Below are positions 10,347-19,532 of a stretch of 64,000 nt of DNA, in pieces; the stretch's first letter is position 1, and each line of letters starts with the position of its first letter. The position numbers and the translations under genes are program-made. A model generated the notes under the pieces. It did no database searches. It was given only the letters and a program-made list of their open reading frames with translations, and had not been told where the DNA came from. This stretch comes from Acidovorax sp. Leaf160 (lineage in GTDB: Bacteria; Pseudomonadota; Gammaproteobacteria; Burkholderiales; Burkholderiaceae_C), in the NCBI RefSeq assembly GCF_001424265.1, contig NZ_LMOV01000007.1:21255-85254 (forward strand), in the 5' to 3' direction.

Positions 10347-13300
10347 TCATTGCGCGTCCTCCGCATGGCGGTGCATCTGCGCCTGGTGCGCGTCGTGTTC
10401 CTGCTGGCGCTTGCTGCCCTTGAAGAAGGAGCGCACCAGCACGAAGAACACGGGAACGAACACCACCGCCAGCACGGTGCCGGTGATCATCCCGCCGATC
10501 ACGCCGGTGCCGATGGCGCGCTGGCTGGCCGAGCTGGCGCCCGAGGCGATGAACAGGGGCACCACGCCCAGCGTGAACGCCAGCGAGGTCATGATGATCG
10601 GGCGGAACCGGAGGTGGGCGGCTTCCAGCGCCGCCTCCAGCACGCTCTTGCCCTCGGCCTGCAGGTCCTTGGCGAACTCCACGATCAGGATGGCGTTCTT
10701 CGCCGAGAGCCCGATGATGGTCACCAGCCCGATCTGGAAGTAGACGTCGTTCGACATGCCGCGCAGCAGCGTCGCCAGCAGCACGCCCAGCACGCCCAGG
10801 GGCACCACCAGCATCACCGACACCGGAATGGTCCAGCTCTCGTACAGCGCGGCCAGGCACAGGAACACCGCCAGCAGCGAGAACGCGTAGAGGATGGTGG
10901 CCTGGGAGCCGGCGAGCTTTTCCTCACGCGACTGGCCGGTCCATTCGAAGCCGAAGCCCGGAGGCAGCTGGGCGGCCAGGCGCTCCATCTCGGTCATCGC
11001 ATCGCCGGTGGAATAACCTGGGCCGGCATCGCCCGCGATCTTGATCGAGGGATAGCCGTTGTAGCGCACCGTCTGCATGGCGCCGGTGATCCAGCGCGTG
11101 GTCGCGAAGGTCGAAAGCGGCACGGTCTGGCCCTTGTTGTTCAGCACCGGCAGGTCCAGCACCGACTCGGGCTGCATACGTGCCGCGGAGTCGGCCTGCA
11201 CCACCACGCGCTGCAGGCGGCCCTGGTTCGGGAAGTCGTTGATGTAGGCCGAGCCCAGCGCCGTGGACAGCGCGCTGCTGATGCTGTCGAACGTGATGCC
11301 CAGGGCGTTGGCCTTGTCGCGGTCGATGTCGATCTGCATCTGCGGCGCGTCTTCCATGCCGTCCGGGCGCACGCCCGCCAGCACCTTGCTCTGCGCCGCC
11401 ATGCCCAGCAGCTGGTTGCGCGCGCCCAGCAGGGCGTCATGGCCCTGGGCCGCGCGGTCCTGCAGGCGGAAGTTGAAGCCCGTGCCGGTGCCCAGCTCAG
11501 GGATGGGCGGCGGGCTCAGCGCGAAGATGAACGCGTCGCGGATGCCGGAAAGCGCTCCGAAGGCGCGGCCAGCCACGGCCGAGGCCGAGTGGTCTGCGCC
11601 CTCGCGCTCGCTCCAGTCCTTCAGGATCACGAAGGCCAGGCCCGCGTTCTGCCCCTGGCCCGAGAACGAGAAGCCCGCCACGGTGACGATGTTCTCGACC
11701 TCCGGCTGCTTGAGCATGAAGTCTTCCACCTGCGACAGCACCGCCGACGTGCGCGACTGCGCCGCACCCGGGGGCAGCTGCACGTTGGTGATGATGTAGC
11801 CCTGGTCTTCGTTGGGCAGGAACGACGTGGGCAGGCGGGTGTACACCAGCGCCACCGCGCCCAGCAGCACAGCGTAGATGATCATCATGCGGCCGCCGCG
11901 GCGCAGCAGCTTGCCCATCCAGCTTTCGTAGCGGTGCGTGGTGCGCTTGAACGACCGGTTGAACCAGCCGAAGAAGCCCTTCTTCTCTGCATGGTGGTCC
12001 GGATCGACGGGCTTGAGCAGTGTGGCGCAGAGCGCCGGCGTGAGCGACAGCGCCAGGAAGGCCGAGAAGGCGATGGAGGTGGCCATCGTCGCCGCGAACT
12101 GTCGGTAGATGTTGCCGGTGGAGCCGGCGAAGAAGGCCAGCGGCACGAACACCGAGATCAGCACCACCGTCACGCCGATCACGGCGCCGGAGATCTGGCC
12201 CATGGCCTTGCGCGTCGCCTGCAGCGGCGGCAGGCCTTCCTCGGCCATGATCCGCTCGACGTTCTCCACCACCACGATGGCGTCGTCCACCACGATGCCG
12301 ATCACCAGCACCATGCCGAACATGGTCAGCACGTTGATCGAGAAACCCATCGCCAGCAGCGCCCCGAACGTGCCCAGCAGCGCCACCGGCACCACGATGG
12401 TCGGGATGATGGTGTAGCGGAAGTTCTGCAGGAACAGGAACATCACGATGAACACCAGCACCACGGCTTCGATCAGCGTGTGCACCACCTTCTCGATGGA
12501 GACCGACACGAACTTGGAGGTGTCGTACGGCACCACGTAGTTCACGCCCTGCGGGAAGAATTTCTTGAGCTCTTCCAGCTTGGCCTTGACGGCCTTGGCG
12601 GTGGCCAGCGCATTGGCCGACGGGGTGGGCTGCACGCCCAGGCCCACGGCCTGCTTGCCGTTGAGGCGCGCGCTGGTGCTGTAGCTCTGCGAACCCAGCT
12701 CGATGCGGGCGACGTCGCGCAGGCGCACCGACGAGCCGTCGGTGTTGGCGCGCAGCACCACGTTGCCGAACTGCTCGGCCGTCGAGAGCTGGCCCTTGAC
12801 CACGATGGTGGCCGCCACGGGCTGGCCGTTCTCGGCGGGCAGGTCACCCAGGTTGCCGGCGGACACCTGCACGTTCTGTGCGCGGATCGCCGCATTCACC
12901 TGGTCCAGCGACAGGTTGAAGCCCTTGAGCTTGGCCGGGTCCACCCAGACGCGCATGGCACGTTCCGAGCCGAACTGCGTCAGCGTGCCGACGCCGGCCA
13001 CGCGCTGCAGCTCGGGCACCACGTTGCGGGCGGCGTAGTCGTTCAGCGCCTCGATGCTCACGTCGGGGTTTTCCGTCGTCAGCATCGCGAACATCAGGAA
13101 GTTCGAGCGCGACTGCTCCACGCGCACGCCCTGCTGCGTCACCGCGCTCGGCAACCGCGGCGTGGCGCGCGACAGGCGGTTCTGCACGTCCACCTGCGCC
13201 AGGTCGGCGTTGGTGCCGGGCTCGAAGCTCAGCGTGATGGAGCCGGTGCCGTTGGCCTGGCTGGTCGTCTCGACATACGCCAGGCCCGAAGCGCCGTTCA

Positions 13301-13505
13301 TCTCGCGCTCGATCACCGCGAGCACGCTGTCTTCCAGCGTCTGGGCGTTGGCGCCGGGGTAGGCCACCGACACCTGGATGGTCGGCGGCGCCACGGCGGG
13401 GTACTGCGCAATCGGCAGCTTGGTGATGGAGATACCCCCCATCACCATGATGAAGATCGTGATGACCCATGCAAAGATGGGCCGTTCGATGAAGAACTTG
13501 GCCAT
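10347..13505 (-). CDS. RND multidrug efflux transporter, HAE1 family (AcrB/MexB type)
   Basis: A protein of 1052 aa, full length for HAE1 pumps. It starts MAKFFIERPIFAWVITIFI (TM1). The proton-relay Asp pair is in GIVVDDAIVVVENVERIM (TM4) and the relay Lys in GLSAKNAILIVEFAKD (TM10). Two large periplasmic loops lie between TM1-2 and TM7-8. It exports hydrophobic drugs, solvents or bile-type compounds using proton motive force, with the adaptor encoded upstream and the channel downstream. It lies 24 bp after the adaptor gene and is likely repressed by the divergent TetR protein. Confidence 0.97.
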   Translation of the reverse strand: MAKFFIERPIFAWVITIFIMVMGGISITKLPIAQYPAVAPPTIQVSVAYPGANAQTLEDSVLAVIEREMNGASGLAYVETTSQANGTGSITLSFEPGTNADLAQVDVQNRLSRATPRLPSAVTQQGVRVEQSRSNFLMFAMLTTENPDVSIEALNDYAARNVVPELQRVAGVGTLTQFGSERAMRVWVDPAKLKGFNLSLDQVNAAIRAQNVQVSAGNLGDLPAENGQPVAATIVVKGQLSTAEQFGNVVLRANTDGSSVRLRDVARIELGSQSYSTSARLNGKQAVGLGVQPTPSANALATAKAVKAKLEELKKFFPQGVNYVVPYDTSKFVSVSIEKVVHTLIEAVVLVFIVMFLFLQNFRYTIIPTIVVPVALLGTFGALLAMGFSINVLTMFGMVLVIGIVVDDAIVVVENVERIMAEEGLPPLQATRKAMGQISGAVIGVTVVLISVFVPLAFFAGSTGNIYRQFAATMATSIAFSAFLALSLTPALCATLLKPVDPDHHAEKKGFFGWFNRSFKRTTHRYESWMGKLLRRGGRMMIIYAVLLGAVALVYTRLPTSFLPNEDQGYIITNVQLPPGAAQSRTSAVLSQVEDFMLKQPEVENIVTVAGFSFSGQGQNAGLAFVILKDWSEREGADHSASAVAGRAFGALSGIRDAFIFALSPPPIPELGTGTGFNFRLQDRAAQGHDALLGARNQLLGMAAQSKVLAGVRPDGMEDAPQMQIDIDRDKANALGITFDSISSALSTALGSAYINDFPNQGRLQRVVVQADSAARMQPESVLDLPVLNNKGQTVPLSTFATTRWITGAMQTVRYNGYPSIKIAGDAGPGYSTGDAMTEMERLAAQLPPGFGFEWTGQSREEKLAGSQATILYAFSLLAVFLCLAALYESWTIPVSVMLVVPLGVLGVLLATLLRGMSNDVYFQIGLVTIIGLSAKNAILIVEFAKDLQAEGKSVLEAALEAAHLRFRPIIMTSLAFTLGVVPLFIASGASSASQRAIGTGVIGGMITGTVLAVVFVPVFFVLVRSFFKGSKRQQEHDAHQAQMHRHAEDAQ

Positions 13506-13529
13506 GTGCCGCGCTCCTTGTTTTTGTTC

Positions 13530-14804
13530 TTACGACTTGGCGGGGGCCGCGGCAGGGGCCGATGCGGGGGCGGCGGCCGGGTTGGCGCCGGGGGCCTGCC
13601 AGGGCACGGGGTTCACGACGATCGGGTCGCCGGGCTTGCCGCGCGGCAGCTTCTGGAAGCCGTCCACCATCACCTTTTCACCGGCCTTGAGGCCATCGGT
13701 CACCACCCAGTTGGTGCCTTGCGCCGGGCCCAGCTTCACAGTGCGGGGCGTGAGGTGGTTGTCCGGGCCCACCACCATCACGGTGTCGCCCTTGGCCGAG
13801 CGCGTCACGGCCTGCTGCGGCAGCAGCACGCCGTTGTCCACCTGGGCCTGTTCCAGCCGCACGCGCACGTACAGGCCGGGCAGCAGCAGGCGGTCGGGGT
13901 TCGGGATCTCGGCGCGCAGCGTCACCTGGCCGCTGGTGGCGTCCACCGTGAGGTCGGTGAACAGCAGCCGGCCCGTCTGGCCGTACACGCTGCCGTCTTC
14001 CAGCACCACGCGCACGTTGGCCGAGCCGCTGGCCGACTGCTTGTACTTGCCGCTGGCGATCGCCGTGCGCAGCTTGAGCGCGTCCGCCGCCGACTGGGTG
14101 AAGTTCACGTAGAGCGGATTGATCTGCTGGATGACCGCCAGCTCGGTGGCCGTGCCCTGGCCCACCAGCGCGCCTTCGGTCACCAGCGCACGGCCGATGC
14201 GGCCGGAGATGGGCGCCGTCACCGCGGCGTAGCCCAGATTGATGCGCGCCGAGGTCACGCCCGCGCGGGCGGCCGCCAGGTTGGCTTCAGCCGTTTTCTG
14301 CGAGGCGACCGCGTTGTCGTATTCCTGCTTGCTGATGGCGTTCACCGCCACGAGCGGCCGATAGCGGTCCGCCAGCGACTTGGTCTGCGCCACGTTGGCC
14401 TCGGCCTGCGCCACGCTGGCCTGTGCGCTTTCCAGCGTGGCCTGGTAGGGCGCGCTGTCGATGGTGAAGAGCCGCTGGCCGGCCTTGACGTCGCTGCCTT
14501 CGGTGAAGAGGCGCTTTTGCAGGATGCCGGCAGCCCGTGCGCGCACTTCCGCGACCCTGGACGCTTCCAGCCGGCCCGGCAGTTCGGTGACCAGGCCCAC
14601 GTCACCGGGAGTCACGGTCACCACGCCCACCTGGGCGGGCGGCTGTTGCTGCTGCTGTGCGGGGGCCGCGCCCTCTTCGGGCTTCTTGCCGCAACCGCTC
14701 AGCACGAGTGCTGCCACCAGGGCAGCGGCCACGGTCGAGGAGGTGGTGCCGAAGCGGGACAGGGAGGCGGGGTGGAGGGCGGAGTCGTCGGGCAGGCGCT
14801 GCAT
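13530..14804 (-). CDS. RND efflux periplasmic adaptor (AcrA/MexA type)
   Basis: A protein of 424 aa with lipobox LVLSGC (Cys near residue 38). The lipoyl/barrel-sandwich starts ELPGRLEASRVAEVRARAAG and is split by an alpha-helical hairpin (residues ~110-185). It continues with APISGRIGRALVTEGALVGQG and the beta-barrel domain. The C-terminus is Ala/Pro rich. It bridges the inner-membrane pump and the outer-membrane channel. The start at 14804 follows AAGGA. It is the first gene of the efflux operon; its promoter overlaps the AcrR-like operator at 14921. Confidence 0.95.
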   Translation of the reverse strand: MQRLPDDSALHPASLSRFGTTSSTVAAALVAALVLSGCGKKPEEGAAPAQQQQQPPAQVGVVTVTPGDVGLVTELPGRLEASRVAEVRARAAGILQKRLFTEGSDVKAGQRLFTIDSAPYQATLESAQASVAQAEANVAQTKSLADRYRPLVAVNAISKQEYDNAVASQKTAEANLAAARAGVTSARINLGYAAVTAPISGRIGRALVTEGALVGQGTATELAVIQQINPLYVNFTQSAADALKLRTAIASGKYKQSASGSANVRVVLEDGSVYGQTGRLLFTDLTVDATSGQVTLRAEIPNPDRLLLPGLYVRVRLEQAQVDNGVLLPQQAVTRSAKGDTVMVVGPDNHLTPRTVKLGPAQGTNWVVTDGLKAGEKVMVDGFQKLPRGKPGDPIVVNPVPWQAPGANPAAAPASAPAAAPAKS

Positions 14805-14917
14805 GGAAGTCCTTTGAGTCAAGGCAAGGCAACAAGCGGAAAGAAGGGAATTCCGATCGGCCGGCTTCCCAGTCGGCACACGCCGGCACGGGGAAGGGGT
14901 TTCGGAAAAACCGCAGA

Positions 14918-14944
14918 TTGTACATACAAACATGAATGTATAAT
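14918..14944. promoter_or_regulatory. AcrR/TtgR-like operator with overlapping promoters
   Basis: An inverted repeat at 14921-14944 consists of TACATACA, then AACA, then TGAATGTAT. From memory, 17 of the first 21 positions agree with the E. coli AcrR operator, and the divergence is in the centre and last bases. A -10 box TATAAT (14939-14944) reads toward the tetR gene and a TACAAT-like box (complement of 14917-14922) reads toward the adaptor gene. Binding of the repressor would therefore block both promoters. Confidence 0.75.
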
Positions 14945-14993
14945 TACTGCGACGGCGCTTTTCACGACGCCGGGCAGGAGGCAATCCCCACCC

Positions 14994-15620
14994 ATGGCTA
15001 GAAGAACCAAACAGGATGCAGATGCTACGCGTTCGCGTCTGCTCGACGCAGCGGAGCAAGTTTTCTACGACAAGGGGGTCTCCCGCGCGTCGTTGAACGA
15101 CATCGCCTGCGCGGCGGGTGCGACCCGGGGCGCCATCTACTGGCACTTCAAGGACAAGGGCGACCTGTTCAACGCGATGATGGACCGCGCGACCTCGCCG
15201 CTGCAGAAAGCGGTGCACGACGACGAAGCGTTCTCCCGCGCGAAGGAAGAGCCGCTCCAGCGGCTGCGTGACCGCATCGACTACGTGCTGCGCAGCATAT
15301 CGACCGATGCGCGGACCTGCCGCGTGTTCGAGATCGCGCTGTTCCGTGTCGAATACGTGGACGAACTGGCGAGTGCGCGCGACCGGCACATGTCGGAGTG
15401 CGGCAGCTTTCAGCAGAAGCTGAAGGACGACCTGCAGGACGCCGCCGCGGCGCAGGGCATCACGCTGCCGCAGGGCGCACAGTGCGCGGCCATCGGGCTG
15501 CGCTCCGTCTTCGAAGGGTTGATGCAGATCTGGTTGCTCAACCCTGCCGACTTCGATCTGGTGGCCGTCAGCCGCACGGTGGTGGACGCTTATCTCAAGG
15601 GCTTGGGTTTCAGGCTCTGA
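14994..15620 (+). CDS. TetR/AcrR-family repressor of the RND pump
   Basis: A protein of 208 aa. The TetR N-terminal domain contains SRLLDAAEQVFYDKG, the recognition helix region ASLNDIACAAGATRGAIYWHF (about residues 34-55) and KGDLFNAMM. The C-terminal ligand-binding domain resembles that of AcrR/TtgR. It is predicted to repress the divergent efflux operon and itself through the operator at 14921, and to be released by pump substrates. The start at 14994 is supported by an upstream GGAGG at 14977-14981. A much longer in-frame upstream extension is antisense to the pump genes and is spurious. Confidence 0.93.
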   Translation: MARRTKQDADATRSRLLDAAEQVFYDKGVSRASLNDIACAAGATRGAIYWHFKDKGDLFNAMMDRATSPLQKAVHDDEAFSRAKEEPLQRLRDRIDYVLRSISTDARTCRVFEIALFRVEYVDELASARDRHMSECGSFQQKLKDDLQDAAAAQGITLPQGAQCAAIGLRSVFEGLMQIWLLNPADFDLVAVSRTVVDAYLKGLGFRL

Positions 15621-15671
15621 GGGCGTGCGATAATCCGCCGCTTGACCGCGCACCATGCGCGCTCATCCGAT

Positions 15672-15747
15672 GCGGCTGTAGCTCAGTGGATAGAGTATTG
15701 GCCTCCGAAGCCAAGGGTCGTGGGTTCGATCCCCGCCAGCCGCACCA
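15672..15747 (+). tRNA. tRNA-Arg (anticodon CCG)
   Basis: A 76-nt cloverleaf with encoded CCA. The acceptor stem is GCGGCTG with CAGCCGC, the D-arm is GTAGCTCAGTGGATAGAG, and the anticodon stem TTGGC/GCCAA encloses loop CTCCGAA with CCG at 15705-15707. The T-arm contains GGGTTCGATCCCC, then discriminator A and CCA. It reads the CGG arginine codon, frequent in this GC-rich genome. Confidence 0.98.
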
Positions 15748-15894
15748 TTTTCTTCCCCCGCCTTTCGCCAGCGTCCGTGCGGCCTTGCGCCCAGCCCGGT
15801 CTGCTTTCCGGGCGTGGGCTCGCCAGCCCGGCGGGCGACAGCCTTCCGCCGGGCGCCGGGGCGAACCCGGCTTCCACCTCGCACCTTCCCTGGC

Positions 15895-17178
15895 TCAGCT
15901 GCTTTCGGCGGCTGCGCGCCCGTGAGAACCCGCGTCCGCATCCGAATCCGCGCGCTCCAGCGTGTAGAGCGCCACGTCCACCCGCCCGGTCCGGAAGCCG
16001 GCCTCGCAGTAGCACAGGTAATACACCCACAGGCGGCGAAACGCCTCGTTGAAGCCGAGCGCTTCGATGCGCGGCCAGGCGCGCAGGAAGCGGTGCCGCC
16101 ATTCCGCCAGCGTGAGCGCATAGCTCGGGCCGAAGGCCTCGCGGCTCACCAGCCGCAGCCCGGCGCGTTCGGCCTCGGCCTGCACGATCCCGGCCGTGGG
16201 CAGCATGCCGCCCGGAAAGATGAAGCGCTGGATGAAGTCCGGCTCGGCGCGGTAGCGTGCGAACTGGTCCTGCGCGATGGTGATGGCCTGCACCACCGCC
16301 ACCCCGCCGGGCCGCAGGCAGCCGTGCAGGGCGGCGAAATACGCGGGCCAGTACGCTTCGCCCACGGCCTCCAGCATCTCGATGGAGACGATGCGGTCGT
16401 ACCGGCCCTGCTCGTCGCGGTAGTCCTGCAGCTTCGCATCCACCCGCCGGCCCACGCCGGCTGCGCGCACGCGCCCGGTGGTGTGGCGCAGCTGTTCCTG
16501 GGACAGGGTGAGCGCGGTGACGTGGCCGCGCGGCGCGGCCAGTGCCAGGCGCTCTGCGAGCGCTCCCCAGCCGCAGCCGATTTCCAGCACCTGCGAGTCT
16601 TCGCGCAGGTCCAGCTCATCCAGGATGCGCTGCAGCTTGATGGCTTGGGCTTCTTCCAGCGACTCGGCGCCGGTGACGTGCATCGCGCTGGAGTAGAGCA
16701 TGCTGGCGTCCAGCCACTCGGCGTAGAACTCGTTGCCCAGGTCGTAATGGAAGGCGATGTTGTCGCGGCTGCCGCGCCGCGTGTTGCGTCGCAGGCCATG
16801 CGCCAGCCGGTGCAGCCAGCGCACGGGCAGGCTGGCGTGCAGGGTGGACCCCCAGGCCGCCTCGTTGCGAAGGCCCACCTCCAGCAAGGCGGTGAGATCG
16901 GGCGTGGACCAGTCGCCATCCCGGTACGAGCGCGCCAGCCCGATGTCCCCGCTGGTCAACAGGCGCCATACCGGGCGCCAGCGATGCAGCGTCAGCCGCG
17001 CGCGCGGGCCGGGTTGGGGGCCCTGGCCGTCGAGGGTCGACCCGCCGGGCAGGGTGATCGACAGCGAGCCCACCTGCAAGTGGCGCAGCAGCCGCTGCAG
17101 CACGCCGCGCAGCGGCCAGGACCTGCCGCGCGAGTGCCGGGTGTTCAGCTCTGAGGGAGGGGGTGATGGAATGTGCAT
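15895..17178 (-). CDS. cfa: Cyclopropane-fatty-acyl-phospholipid synthase family methyltransferase (copy 1)
   Basis: A protein of 427 aa. N-terminal lipid-binding region, then FHYDLGNEFYAEWLDASMLYSSA, the SAM-binding motif LEIGCGWGALAERLA, IVSIEMLEAVGE, and the C-terminal YYLCYCEAGF with the Cys position typical of the family. It uses SAM to add a methylene or methyl group to unsaturated acyl chains of membrane phospholipids. It lies 24 bp after DUF1365 in a leftward operon with the FAD oxidoreductase. The set resembles the RpoE-ChrR-controlled lipid genes of Rhodobacter, so it is probably induced by singlet oxygen or a similar stress. Confidence 0.92.
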   Translation of the reverse strand: MHIPSPPPSELNTRHSRGRSWPLRGVLQRLLRHLQVGSLSITLPGGSTLDGQGPQPGPRARLTLHRWRPVWRLLTSGDIGLARSYRDGDWSTPDLTALLEVGLRNEAAWGSTLHASLPVRWLHRLAHGLRRNTRRGSRDNIAFHYDLGNEFYAEWLDASMLYSSAMHVTGAESLEEAQAIKLQRILDELDLREDSQVLEIGCGWGALAERLALAAPRGHVTALTLSQEQLRHTTGRVRAAGVGRRVDAKLQDYRDEQGRYDRIVSIEMLEAVGEAYWPAYFAALHGCLRPGGVAVVQAITIAQDQFARYRAEPDFIQRFIFPGGMLPTAGIVQAEAERAGLRLVSREAFGPSYALTLAEWRHRFLRAWPRIEALGFNEAFRRLWVYYLCYCEAGFRTGRVDVALYTLERADSDADAGSHGRAAAESS

Positions 17179-17202
17179 GTCAGTCAGCAGCGGACGGCGT
17201 CG

Positions 17203-18048
17203 TCAATGACCGGGGGGAGGAGAGGCGGTGGATGCGGGTGGGGTCGGCACCCGCGCGGGCATGCTGACCGCCTGCGCAGGAGGCGCCGGCTTGGGGTGGA
17301 AGCCGACGCGCTTGGCCAGCAGCTGCAGCGCTTCCCAGTGGATCGCTGCAACGACCTTCACCGTGAGCAGCGGGTGCGACCAGAACGCCCGCAGCAGGGT
17401 GGCATCGGTCAGCGGCCGGCGTTCGGCCCGCAGATCGGCGGTCAGCAGCGCGCCTTGCGCAGCGCGGGCGGCGATGTGCAGGGCGAGATCGGGGCTGTCC
17501 GGCCCCGGTGGCGACACGGTGAAGTCGTAGTGCATGTCCAGCCCCAGGAAGGGCGAGACGTGGAAGTTCTTGGCGCATGTCTGCCTGACCGCACCGTCGG
17601 GTGACGCGCGGGCCGAAGGTGACACCGGCAGCAGGTAGCTGTGCCGTTCGCCGAAGGTGTTGTTCACCTCGTAGAGGATGGCCTGCAGCCGGCCCGCCGC
17701 GTCGCGGCAGAAATACACCGTGAGCGGATTGAAGGCGTAGCCCAGGATGCGCGGCATGGTCAGCAGCTGGATCGCGCCGCCGGCGGGAAGACCGGCCGCC
17801 TGCAGTTGCCGCTCCACATAGGCGCGCAGGCCGCCCGGCGTGCCGTCTCCATGGTCGCGCTCGTGCCAGCTGCACAGGTTGAACGCGTTGGCCGAAAACC
17901 AGCGCAGCCGCTGGTGCAGCCGGGGCAGCTCGTCCAGGTCGATCAAGAGGTAGTACACGCCGTAGCGCAGCCGGTGCCGGCGGGGCTGCAGCCGCTGGTG
18001 CGCGACCGAGCCCACGTACAGGGCCGATGCGCCGGCGCCGGCTTTCAT
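17203..18048 (-). CDS. DUF1365 family protein
   Basis: A protein of 281 aa. The DUF1365 signature is seen in ALYVGSVAHQRLQPRRHRLRY, RILGYAFNPLTVYFC and KNFHVSPFLGLDMHYDF. No signal peptide or transmembrane span is evident. The family is regularly found between an FAD-dependent amine-oxidase-like protein and a Cfa homologue. In Rhodobacter such genes have been linked to furan fatty-acid formation and the singlet-oxygen response, although the reaction of DUF1365 is not certain. The start overlaps the stop of the upstream gene (ATGA), so translation is coupled. The Pro-rich C-terminus (last ~40 residues) looks disordered. Confidence 0.92.
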   Translation of the reverse strand: MKAGAGASALYVGSVAHQRLQPRRHRLRYGVYYLLIDLDELPRLHQRLRWFSANAFNLCSWHERDHGDGTPGGLRAYVERQLQAAGLPAGGAIQLLTMPRILGYAFNPLTVYFCRDAAGRLQAILYEVNNTFGERHSYLLPVSPSARASPDGAVRQTCAKNFHVSPFLGLDMHYDFTVSPPGPDSPDLALHIAARAAQGALLTADLRAERRPLTDATLLRAFWSHPLLTVKVVAAIHWEALQLLAKRVGFHPKPAPPAQAVSMPARVPTPPASTASPPPGH

Positions 18049-19436
18049 GCCGCGCGCACCTCGGGCGCGGGCAGGTGGATGCGGTCCGACTCGCCCGGCA
18101 CGCTCCAGGGCCTGCGCACCCCGCCCAGGGCTTCCGCGACGGCCAGCCCGGCCTGCAGGCCGTCCTCGTGGAAACCCGAGCCGAAGTAGGCGCCGCAGAA
18201 CCAGGTGCGTTGCCGGCCCTGCAGCGACCAGAGCGCCCGCTGCGCCCGCAGCGCCGCAGCGTCGAAGCGCGGGTGCTCATAGGTCTGCGTGAACACGTGG
18301 TGCTGCGCAGCCGGCTCCTGCAGCGGGTTCAGCGTCAGGAACCAGTCCGTGCCCGCCGGCAGCGGCTGCAGCCGGTTCATCCAGTAGCTCACGCACAGGC
18401 CATCCGACTGCGACCGGTCTGCCAGGTAGTTCCAGCTGGACCACACCGCCCGGCGGCGCGGCATGAGGGCCGGATCGGTGTGCAGCACCGCCCGGTTGCG
18501 GGTGTACGCGAACGCGCCCAGCAGGGCCTGTTCGTCGTCGCTGGGACGGGGCAGCAGGCGCAGGGCCTGGTCCGCATGGGTGGCGATGACCACTTGGTCG
18601 AACCGGCCGGACTCGCGGGCATCCGCCGTGCGCACGAACGCCCCGCCCGGCGTGCGACGGACCTCCACCGCAGCCTTGCCCAGCCGCAAGCGCGACCCCA
18701 GGGCGGCCGTCATCCGCTGCACGTAGTTGCGGCTGCCGCCGCGCACGGTGCGCCAGGCGGGGCGGTCGCCCAGGCGCAGCAGATGGTGGTTCTCGCAGAA
18801 GCGTACGAAGGCCTCCACCGGATACTGGCCGACCTGATCGGCCGGCGTGGACCAGATGGCGGCCGCCATCGGATAGAGGTGGTCTTCACGAAAGGCCCGG
18901 CCGTAGCCCTGGCGGTCCAGGAAGTCGTCCAGCGGCACCAGCCCGTACTGCGCAGCCAGCTGCGGGGCCTGCCGATAGAAGCGGACCAGGTCGCGCAGCA
19001 TCGCGAAGAACCGGGGCCGCAGCAGGTTGCGGCGCTGGGCGAAGAGTCCGCCCAGGCCGGAGCCGCTGTATTCCAGCGCGCCGCGGTCCAGGCTCACGGC
19101 AAACGACATGTCGGTGGCGACGGTCTCCACGTCCAGGTGGCGGAACAAGGCCGTCAGGTTGGGGTAGGCCGCCTCGTTGAAGACGATGAAGCCCGTATCC
19201 ACCGGCACCCGCCCCTGGGCGCTGGCGACGTCCACCGTGTGGGCGTGCCCTCCCGGGCGCTGCTCGGCTTCGAACAGCGTCACCCGGTGGCATCCGGACA
19301 GCAGCCATGCGGCCGACAGGCCGGAGATGCCACTGCCGATCACGGCGACATCCAGCGCCTTGCCCGACTCCTGATTGACTGCCCGCTCCCGAGGGCTCCC
19401 CGTAGCGGGGTTTTCTTCTACTTGCAAATACGACAT
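18045..19436 (-). CDS. FAD-dependent oxidoreductase (amine-oxidase fold, UfaD-like)
   Basis: A protein of 463 aa. The dinucleotide-binding motif VAVIGSGISGLSAAWLL lies near residues 31-47, followed by EQRPGGHAHTV and VDTGFIVFN. This is the predicted NAD/FAD-binding family that accompanies DUF1365 and Cfa. By analogy with the Rhodobacter UfaD protein it may desaturate a methylated acyl chain on the way to furan fatty acids; this is inference. The only ATG upstream of the FAD motif is at 19436. It lies 8 nt after a predicted ECF -10 element, so the mRNA may be leaderless. It leads a three-gene operon. Confidence 0.88.
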   Translation of the reverse strand: MSYLQVEENPATGSPRERAVNQESGKALDVAVIGSGISGLSAAWLLSGCHRVTLFEAEQRPGGHAHTVDVASAQGRVPVDTGFIVFNEAAYPNLTALFRHLDVETVATDMSFAVSLDRGALEYSGSGLGGLFAQRRNLLRPRFFAMLRDLVRFYRQAPQLAAQYGLVPLDDFLDRQGYGRAFREDHLYPMAAAIWSTPADQVGQYPVEAFVRFCENHHLLRLGDRPAWRTVRGGSRNYVQRMTAALGSRLRLGKAAVEVRRTPGGAFVRTADARESGRFDQVVIATHADQALRLLPRPSDDEQALLGAFAYTRNRAVLHTDPALMPRRRAVWSSWNYLADRSQSDGLCVSYWMNRLQPLPAGTDWFLTLNPLQEPAAQHHVFTQTYEHPRFDAAALRAQRALWSLQGRQRTWFCGAYFGSGFHEDGLQAGLAVAEALGGVRRPWSVPGESDRIHLPAPEVRAA

Positions 19437-19444
19437 GTGACTTG

Positions 19445-19470
19445 TACGGCAACCTGCGGCATTTGGATTT
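19445..19470 (-). promoter_or_regulatory. ECF sigma-E (ChrR-type) promoter of the FAD oxidoreductase operon
   Basis: Reading the minus strand: AAATCC (complement of 19465-19470), 16 bases, then CGTA (complement of 19445-19448). This agrees with the TGATCC-N16-CGTA pattern I recall for RpoE/ChrR-type sigma factors, except that the first two bases are AA. The ATG of the gene follows 8 nt after CGTA, the same spacing as in the divergent sigma gene. Confidence 0.65.
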
Positions 19471-19498
19471 CCGCACGCGCGAAGGCCCGCAGGCGCTG

Positions 19499-19524
19499 TG
19501 ATCTAATGCCGCGAGCGCTGCGTA
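19499..19524 (+). promoter_or_regulatory. ECF sigma-E (ChrR-type) autoregulatory promoter
   Basis: TGATCT (19499-19504), a 16-base spacer, and CGTA (19521-19524) precede the sigma-factor ATG at 19533. This is the expected self-activated promoter of an RpoE-ChrR operon. The start codon is 8 nt after CGTA, so transcription would begin at or next to the ATG. Confidence 0.72.
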
Positions 19525-19532
19525 ACAGCAGC

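Noticed and set aside
10350..15620. A 1756-codon open frame on the plus strand opposite the RND pump genes
   Set aside because: It is antisense to three clear efflux genes and owes its length to GC-rich codon bias. Only its last 208 codons, the TetR gene, are real.
19400..19417. Hairpin CCCCG-TAG-CGGGG followed by TTTTCTT
   Set aside because: It looks like a terminator on the plus strand but lies inside the start of a minus-strand gene with no plus-strand gene ending before it.
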